This document shows positions 22,368-27,619 of a stretch of DNA of 27,619 bases, one piece after another. The stretch covers positions 1-27,619 of the forward strand of contig JBJOIT010000037.1 of NCBI GenBank assembly GCA_046046915.1, given 5' to 3'. The position numbers and the translations under genes were made by a program. Below the pieces are notes generated by a model. It ran no database searches. It had not been told where the DNA came from and saw only the letters and a program-made list of their open reading frames with translations. Numbering within the stretch: the first letter of the stretch is position 1; each line of letters begins with the position of its first letter. Source of the DNA: JBEEJZ01 sp046046915. Its GTDB lineage: Bacteria > Pseudomonadota > Gammaproteobacteria > Burkholderiales > Burkholderiaceae_C.

Positions 22368-23765
22368 CTATCGGGAATCACGGTCACGCGAGCGCGATGC
22401 ATCGCGGCTACGCAGATCGTTGGACAAAGTACTGGCCGGGCCAGACGGCGCACCGTTGGCCGGTGCTGCTTGTGGGGCGACCGCGCTGTCAGGCGTCGTC
22501 GCCACTGGCGCGACGGACTGCATGATCTTGTCCAGAGGCAGATACAGCATATTGCTGCCTTGGCGGGATTCCACCAGCACCTTGGTCACGTTGCCGTAGA
22601 TTTGTTGCATGGTGTCCAGGTACATGCGGTCGCGCGTCACCTGAGGGGCCTTCTGATACTCGGCCAACACCGAGCGGAAGCGCTGGGCATCACCTTGCGC
22701 CTGTGCCACGATGCGTTCCTTGTAAGCGTCTGCTTCTTCCTTCAGGCGTGAAGCTGAGCCGACCGCGCGGGGCACCACGTCGTTGGCGTAGGCTTGGGCC
22801 TCGTTTTTGGCCCGTTCACGTTCCTGCCCAGCCTTGAGCACATCGTCAAAAGCAGACTGCACTTGCTCGGGCGGGCGTACCCCACCTTGCTGCAGGTTGA
22901 TGCCCACCACTTCAATGCCCACTTTGTAGCGGTCCAGGATGGTTTGCATCAGGTCACGCACCCGAATGCCAATCTGGTCACGCTCCTCGGCCAGGGCCGA
23001 ATCCATGCGCATCTTGCCCACCACCTCACGCACGGCCGTTTCTGCTGCCTGGACCACCGCCTCTGCGGGGTTCTTGCTTTCAAACAGGTAAGCGCGCGCA
23101 TCACTCAAACGGTACTGGACTGCGAACTTGATTTCGACGATGTTTTCGTCTTCGGTCAACATGGCCGACTCGCGCAGACCTGTGGACTTGATCACCGCAT
23201 CACGGCCCACGTCCACCGAACGAATCTGCGTCACAAAAATCAGCTCGTGGCGCTGAATCGGGTAAGGAAGGCGCCAGTTAAAGCCTGCGCCCACCGTGGA
23301 TTTGTACTTGCCGAACTGGGTGATGACGGCCTGCTGACCTTCCTGGACGATGAAAAAGCCCGTACCCAGCCAGATCAGCAAGACCACCGCAGCGATGACG
23401 CCTGCGCCTATGCCCGCGCTCTTCATGTCGGGCTGAAAGCCACCACCGCCTCCAGCACCACCCGCGCCACCGCCACGGCGCGCCGGGCCGGATGAACCAA
23501 ACAAGCCACCCAGCTTGCGGTTGAAGTCACGCCACAGCTCATCCAGATCCGGAGGACCTGATGCGCCAGGGCGACCAGAACCACGCTCAGGCTGGCCTGC
23601 AGCAGGCCGTTGCTGCGGTGGTGCATCCGATTCCGCAGGTCCTGCTTTTTTGTCGTCCGCAGACGCGTCGTCACTTCGACCCCAACGCGGGTCGTTCAGG
23701 TTAAACATGCCTCGGACCAGCTTGGGTACGGCATATAACCCGAAGGCAGGTATTGAAAATTTCAT
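22368..23765 (-). CDS. hflK: HflK, SPFH-domain modulator of FtsH protease
   Basis: Partner of HflC. The 465-residue protein has a long hydrophilic N-terminus rich in Pro/Gly (a Gly-rich run at about 97-109), a transmembrane helix (about 117-139, AGVIAAVVLLIWLGTGFFIV), the SPFH domain (AVITQFGKY onward), a coiled-coil-like charged stretch and a C-terminal Ala/Pro tail. Start: ATG 23765 with GAGAAG upstream. Met20 (MFNLNDPRWGR, 23708), where the conserved HflK text begins, is an alternative but has a badly spaced ribosome site. The first 19 residues are amphipathic (MKFSIPAFGLYAVPKLVRG). Confidence 0.94.
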   Translation of the reverse strand: MKFSIPAFGLYAVPKLVRGMFNLNDPRWGRSDDASADDKKAGPAESDAPPQQRPAAGQPERGSGRPGASGPPDLDELWRDFNRKLGGLFGSSGPARRGGGAGGAGGGGGFQPDMKSAGIGAGVIAAVVLLIWLGTGFFIVQEGQQAVITQFGKYKSTVGAGFNWRLPYPIQRHELIFVTQIRSVDVGRDAVIKSTGLRESAMLTEDENIVEIKFAVQYRLSDARAYLFESKNPAEAVVQAAETAVREVVGKMRMDSALAEERDQIGIRVRDLMQTILDRYKVGIEVVGINLQQGGVRPPEQVQSAFDDVLKAGQERERAKNEAQAYANDVVPRAVGSASRLKEEADAYKERIVAQAQGDAQRFRSVLAEYQKAPQVTRDRMYLDTMQQIYGNVTKVLVESRQGSNMLYLPLDKIMQSVAPVATTPDSAVAPQAAPANGAPSGPASTLSNDLRSRDASRSRDRDSR

Positions 23766-23806
23766 CGCATCTTCTCTTGGACTAGTTGGGATGGGATTGT
23801 GCCCAA

Positions 23807-24979
23807 TCAGGGGGCATCCTCATGTTCTTCGGGGGAATGATCTGCCGCTGGCGACGGGGGCTCTTTGCCCCGATTCAGCTCAATGGCCATTTGCTGGCGC
23901 AGCGCAGGCAAGCCTTCGCCCTGGCGCGCACTCACAAACAAACGTGGGGTCGGTACGCCATCCAGGTCATAGGTATCAACCATCTGCAAAGGCCAACGAT
24001 CGCGCTCCAGCGCATCGAGCTTGTTGAACACCAGCAGCTGGGGGATATCACCTGCGCCAATCTCGGCCAAGACCCGTTGCACTTCTGCCAACTGCTCAGG
24101 GAATGCTGGGTTGGCGTCCACCACATGCAGCAGCAGGTCTGCGTCGACCGCTTCTTGCAAGGTGGCCTGGAACGCATCGATCAGGCCGTGAGGCAAATCA
24201 CGGATGAAGCCGACGGTATCGGACAGCGACACACTGCGGCCCGCCTCGCCCAGATAAAGCTGGCGCGTGGTGGTGTCCAACGTGGCGAACAGTTGGTCAG
24301 CGGCATAGGCTCGGGCTTTGACCAGCGCATTGAAGAGCGTCGACTTGCCGGCGTTGGTGTAGCCCACCAGAGAAATATTGAAGGTGCCGTGGCGCTCTCG
24401 CTGTCGGCGTTGCGTCTGACGTTGGCGCTTGACCTTGACCAGGCGCTCGCGGGTGCGCTTGATGGTTTCACCAATCATGCGACGGTCCAGCTCAATCTGG
24501 GTTTCGCCCGGGCCTCCACGCATACCGATACCGCCGCTCTGGCGCTCCAGGTGCGACCAGCGCCGCACCAGCCGCGTGCTCAGGTATTGAAGCCTGGCCA
24601 GCTCCACTTGCAACTTGCCTTCGTGGCTGCGCGCACGCTGGGCAAAGATCTCCAGGATGAGCAAGGTACGGTCATTGACAGGCATCTCCAGATGCCGTTC
24701 CAGATTGCGCTGTTGACCAGGACTCAAGCTCTGGTCAAAAAGAACCTCGGTAGCACCCAGCTGTTGTGCCAGTTGCTTGATTTCATCTGCCTTGCCGCTG
24801 CCCACAAACAGCGCGGCATCGGGCGCACGGCGTTTGCAGGTGATACGTCCGACCGGATTCAGGCCGGCGGTCTGGGCCAACAGGCCCAGTTCTTCGAGCT
24901 CGCCATCGAAATCAGGCAGGCCCAGATCGACACCGACCAGGATGGTGGATGCCTGAGTACGATCAGCAGGAGCAGTCAA
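23807..24979 (-). CDS. hflX: GTPase HflX, ribosome-splitting factor
   Basis: HflX is a GTPase that binds the 50S subunit and rescues stalled or heat-damaged ribosomes. The 390-residue product has an N-terminal nucleotide-binding-like HflX domain, the linker with GGIGMRGGPGETQIELDRR, the G domain with GYTNAGKST (206-214, Lys212), DTVGFIRDLPHGLI (G3) and NKLDAL (G4), and an acidic Pro/Glu-rich tail. The start is TTG at 24979; no ATG or GTG occurs in frame close by and no clear ribosome site is visible, so the exact start is uncertain. It lies 64 nt after hfq. Confidence 0.94.
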   Translation of the reverse strand: MTAPADRTQASTILVGVDLGLPDFDGELEELGLLAQTAGLNPVGRITCKRRAPDAALFVGSGKADEIKQLAQQLGATEVLFDQSLSPGQQRNLERHLEMPVNDRTLLILEIFAQRARSHEGKLQVELARLQYLSTRLVRRWSHLERQSGGIGMRGGPGETQIELDRRMIGETIKRTRERLVKVKRQRQTQRRQRERHGTFNISLVGYTNAGKSTLFNALVKARAYAADQLFATLDTTTRQLYLGEAGRSVSLSDTVGFIRDLPHGLIDAFQATLQEAVDADLLLHVVDANPAFPEQLAEVQRVLAEIGAGDIPQLLVFNKLDALERDRWPLQMVDTYDLDGVPTPRLFVSARQGEGLPALRQQMAIELNRGKEPPSPAADHSPEEHEDAP

Positions 24980-25043
24980 GCGGGGGAGATATCTATGGGA
25001 TGGCAGTCCGGATCGCCATGGAGCGAACCGCCATCAGGCCAGA

Positions 25044-25292
25044 TCAGGCTGCAGGAGCCGCGGCCGTTTCGGTGTTGGAGAAATTGACAGCCCGACCGGG
25101 AACGATGGTCGAGATGGCGTGCTTGTAAACCATTTGAGTCACTGTGTTGCGAAGTAGCACCACGTACTGATCGAAAGACTCGATCTGACCTTGCAGCTTG
25201 ATACCGTTCACTAGGTAAATGGAGACCGGCACATGCTCCCGACGCAAAGCGTTCAGGAAAGGGTCTTGGAGGAGTTGGCCTTTGTTGTTCAC
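25044..25292 (-). CDS. hfq: RNA chaperone Hfq
   Basis: Hfq is a hexameric Sm-like protein that pairs small RNAs with mRNAs. The 82-residue product contains the complete conserved core: NNKGQLLQDPFLNALRREHV, Sm1 with GIKLQGQIESFDQYVVLL, and Sm2 with the proximal-face motif YKHAIS, followed by a short Ala/Pro/Thr tail. The chosen start is GTG at 25292, which aligns with the family N-terminus and has GGAA about 8 nt upstream; an in-frame TTG at 25310 would add six residues. It lies between der and hflX, the Burkholderiales order. Confidence 0.96.
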   Translation of the reverse strand: MNNKGQLLQDPFLNALRREHVPVSIYLVNGIKLQGQIESFDQYVVLLRNTVTQMVYKHAISTIVPGRAVNFSNTETAAAPAA

Positions 25293-25408
25293 GATATGTT
25301 CCGTGTTCAAGAGTTATTGGAGGTGGCACGATAACACAGGGATATGGCTTCTTTGGGCTAGCCAGGCACATTCCCGCATTTAAGCTGGCGTCTTTGCGGA
25401 CCGTCAGA

Positions 25409-26755
25409 TCAGCGGTCGCTTTCCTTGTCGGCAAACGGGTTTTGCGAGGTCTTCATCTCGATGCGCAAGGGCGTGCCCACCAAGTTGAACTCCTTGCGAA
25501 AACGACCTTCCAAGTAGCGTTTGTAGGCCTCGGTCACATGTTCCAGCGAGTTGCCGTGAATGATGATCACCGGGGGATTCATCCCGCCCTGGTGGGCATA
25601 ACGCATCTTGGGACGGTACATGCCGGTTTTCTTGGGGCTCTGGAACTGCACCGCCTCCAACAGCAGGCGCGTCAGCACCGGGGTGCTCATCTTGCGATTG
25701 GCCGCCTGGTAGGCCTCGGTGATGGAAGACCAAAGCGGCCCCAGCCCTTGGCGCTTTTGCGCCGAGATCAGGTGCATGGCAGCAAACTTCAAAAAAGGCA
25801 GACGGGTCTCAATCGATCGCTTGACCAACTCACGCTGGTAGTCGTCGATGGCGTCCCACTTGTTGACAGCCAGCACCATGGCTCGACCGTTTTCAAGGAT
25901 GTAGCCGGCGATGTGCGCGTCCTGATCGGTCACCCCTTGGGTGGCATCGATCAAGAGCAAGACCACGTTGGCAGACTCAATGGCCTGCAGCGTCTTGACG
26001 ACCGAGAATTTCTCAATCGCTTCGAAAACACGGCCCTTGCGGCGCAAGCCAGCGGTGTCAATCAGCTCAAAGCGCTGACCGTCACGTTCAAAGGGCACCG
26101 AGATCGCATCGCGCGTGGTGCCGGGCATGTCGAAGGCCACGAGACGCTCCTCGCCCAACCATGTGTTGATAAGCGTGGACTTGCCGGCATTGGGCCGGCC
26201 GGCTACTGCCAGCTTGATGACGCCAGCATCGGCGTCATCACCCTCCTCATCTTCCTCAGACAAGTTCAAAGGCTCCAGCGCAAGTTCTACCAGTGACCGG
26301 ATGCCCTGCCCGTGCGCCGCCGAGATGGGATAGACCTCGCCCAGACCCAGCTCAAAAAACTCCACCAGTTGCATGCCCTCGCGCATGCCTTCTGCCTTGT
26401 TGGCCACCAGCAAGCAAGGTTTGCCCAGACGGCGCAAGTACTTGGCGATGTCATGGTCCTGCGCCGACAGGCCCAGGCGGGCATCGACCACAAAGATCAC
26501 CACATCAGCCTCTGCCACCGCCTGACGCGTCTGGCGCGCCATCTCGTGATAAATGCCTGTGCTGGCATCTGGCTCAAAACCACCGGTATCGATCACGATG
26601 TACTCGTGCTTGCCATGGCGGCCATTGCCGTAGTGTCGGTCCCGTGTGAGGCCGGCAAAGTCGGCCACGATCGCATCACGCGATTTGGTCAGCCGGTTGA
26701 ACAGGGTCGATTTGCCCACATTGGGGCGCCCCACCAGCGCGAGTACGGGTTTCAT
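25409..26755 (-). CDS. der: Ribosome-assembly GTPase Der (EngA)
   Basis: Der is an essential double-GTPase for 50S subunit maturation. The 448-residue product has two tandem G domains with GRPNVGKST (9-17) and GRPNAGKST (186-194), their DxxG motifs (DTGGFE, DTAGLR), NKAE/NKWD specificity motifs, an acidic linker (SEEDEEGDDADA) and the C-terminal KH-like domain ending with the GTPLRIEMKTSQNPF block. ATG 26755 (MKPVLALVGRP) is the family start; the upstream extension to 26800 runs into bamB. It is 25 nt after bamB. Confidence 0.96.
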   Translation of the reverse strand: MKPVLALVGRPNVGKSTLFNRLTKSRDAIVADFAGLTRDRHYGNGRHGKHEYIVIDTGGFEPDASTGIYHEMARQTRQAVAEADVVIFVVDARLGLSAQDHDIAKYLRRLGKPCLLVANKAEGMREGMQLVEFFELGLGEVYPISAAHGQGIRSLVELALEPLNLSEEDEEGDDADAGVIKLAVAGRPNAGKSTLINTWLGEERLVAFDMPGTTRDAISVPFERDGQRFELIDTAGLRRKGRVFEAIEKFSVVKTLQAIESANVVLLLIDATQGVTDQDAHIAGYILENGRAMVLAVNKWDAIDDYQRELVKRSIETRLPFLKFAAMHLISAQKRQGLGPLWSSITEAYQAANRKMSTPVLTRLLLEAVQFQSPKKTGMYRPKMRYAHQGGMNPPVIIIHGNSLEHVTEAYKRYLEGRFRKEFNLVGTPLRIEMKTSQNPFADKESDR

Positions 26756-26780
26756 GTCAAAAGAACCAGATAGGGGCCGC

Positions 26781-27619
26781 TTACTGCGGCCGGAAACCAA
26801 AGATGCCGCCTTGACGGGTCACCACCACGAGGGTGTTTGCAGCCACCACCGGCGTTGCTGCGATGCCGGTGCCGTCGGTCGCGACCCGGGCCAGTAAACG
26901 GCCGTCGTCACGGGACAAAAAGTGCACATATCCGGCAGCATCGCCGATCACAATCGAGCGGCCCAGTACCAGAGGAGCTGTCAGGCCACGAAACTTGAGC
27001 TGATCTGAGGCCCAGGCGCGTTCGCCATCGGTACGGCGCCAGGCCAGAACCTTGCCGTCACTTTCGACACCAAACACCAAGGCCTCATCGCTGTCCAGGC
27101 CCACCGAGCCGGAGGCGGGTTTGGTCCACAAGAGCTTGCCACGCGCCGCGTCCACGCAGCCCACAGCAGCCTGAAAAGCCCGTACACAGACCTCATTGCC
27201 TTGACGTCCAACATCGGCCACCAAGTCAACCAGGCGCTCAATTTCATTGGCACCGCGTGGGGTGGCGATGGGCGCGTCCCAGCGCACGCTGCCGTTGGAA
27301 GGATTCAAACCCAACAATCGGCCTGCCATACCCACCAGCAAGGTGTCACCGACCGGCAGCAACACACCGGCCTGGCGCAAAACCAGAGGTTCTGCGCTGC
27401 GGGTCTGGGTCCACAACTTGCGCCCCGTGCTGGCATCAAAGGCCGACACCACACGGTCGCCCGACAGCACAAATATGCGCCCGCCAGCAACCAATGGCGC
27501 CGTAAACACCTGCGCTGCCAACGGAAGACGGAACATCTCGCGGCCGTCCGACCAGCTAAGGAGCTCGTTGTCTCGGGTCACCGCGGCAGCAAACCTGCCG
27601 TCGCTGCCCACTCCTGCGC
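26781..27619 (-). CDS. bamB: Outer-membrane assembly lipoprotein BamB, N-terminus beyond window
   Basis: BamB is the beta-propeller lipoprotein of the BAM complex that inserts outer-membrane proteins. About 279 codons of the C-terminal part are present; the signal peptide, lipobox cysteine and first blades lie outside the window (family about 380 residues). Repeated PQQ-like blade motifs are visible: GSDGRFAAAVTRDNELLSW, DASTGRKLWTQTRS, NPSNGSVRWDAPIA, DAARGKLLWTKPAS and GKVLAWRRTDGERAWAS. The frame is open to the window edge; an internal GTG at 27611 is not the true start. It is co-directional with der, the normal arrangement. Confidence 0.94.
   Translation of the reverse strand, partial: AGVGSDGRFAAAVTRDNELLSWSDGREMFRLPLAAQVFTAPLVAGGRIFVLSGDRVVSAFDASTGRKLWTQTRSAEPLVLRQAGVLLPVGDTLLVGMAGRLLGLNPSNGSVRWDAPIATPRGANEIERLVDLVADVGRQGNEVCVRAFQAAVGCVDAARGKLLWTKPASGSVGLDSDEALVFGVESDGKVLAWRRTDGERAWASDQLKFRGLTAPLVLGRSIVIGDAAGYVHFLSRDDGRLLARVATDGTGIAATPVVAANTLVVVTRQGGIFGFRPQ

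Noticed and set aside
23786..25087. Long plus-strand frame of 433 codons opposite hflX
   Set aside because: Antisense shadow of hflX, whose GTPase motifs are all in the minus frame.

Overview
The window reads as a chromosomal segment of a betaproteobacterium of the order Burkholderiales, most likely family Comamonadaceae. The basis is the GC-rich coding, the protein sequences of DusA, MnmH, HflK and HisZ, and the order bamB-der-hfq-hflX-hflK-hflC-DUF2065-hisZ-purA. No rRNA, tRNA, CRISPR array or intact transposase/integrase was seen.

Layout. (1) 1-4001, minus strand: a propionyl-CoA degradation operon. It holds methylmalonyl-CoA mutase, its chaperone GTPase MeaB and the carboxylase beta subunit PccB (cut by the window edge). 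A FadR/FCD-type GntR regulator (4173-4820) is divergent from it. The shared intergenic region has a TATAAT box and an inverted repeat TTCGAC-N12-GTCGAA. (2) 4853-7486: dusA followed by what I interpret as a decayed genomic island inserted into the 5' end of dusA. A 37-bp direct repeat (35/37 identical) lies inside dusA codons 15-27 (5785-5821) and again at 7429-7465, where it sits in an orphaned 5' fragment of dusA. Between the copies are a broken gene, an intact FitAB/VapBC-like toxin-antitoxin pair with palindromic operator-like sequence, and unassigned DNA, but no integrase. (3) 7530-12670: a permuted NlpC/P60-type (YiiX-like) protein on the minus strand. Divergent from it is a plus-strand run of a membrane GGDEF-EAL protein (degenerate GGDEF, intact EAL), a calcineurin-type phosphoesterase overlapping it by 4 nt, and a split chromate transporter (two half-proteins, 4-nt overlap). 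(4) 12691-15903: rlmB and a YbbA-like ABC ATPase on the minus strand. The ATPase start codon overlaps that of the divergent lysophospholipase/arylesterase tesA, which is itself coupled by a 4-nt overlap to mnmH (tRNA 2-selenouridine synthase). (5) 15934-27619, all minus strand: a small Lys-rich protein, a MetC-like lyase, a phosphoribosyltransferase, purA, hisZ, a Gdt1/UPF0016 cation exporter, a DUF2065 protein, hflC, hflK, hflX, hfq, der and bamB (cut by the window edge).

Functionally, most of the window is conserved housekeeping: RNA modification (DusA, RlmB, MnmH), ribosome assembly (Der, HflX), RNA chaperoning (Hfq), membrane proteolysis control (HflKC), outer-membrane assembly (BamB) and purine/histidine synthesis. 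The accessory part is the 1.6-kb insert in dusA. It is small, has lost its mobility gene and keeps one intact addiction module. Its edge appears to have given the resident dusA a new ribosome binding site and first 14 codons.
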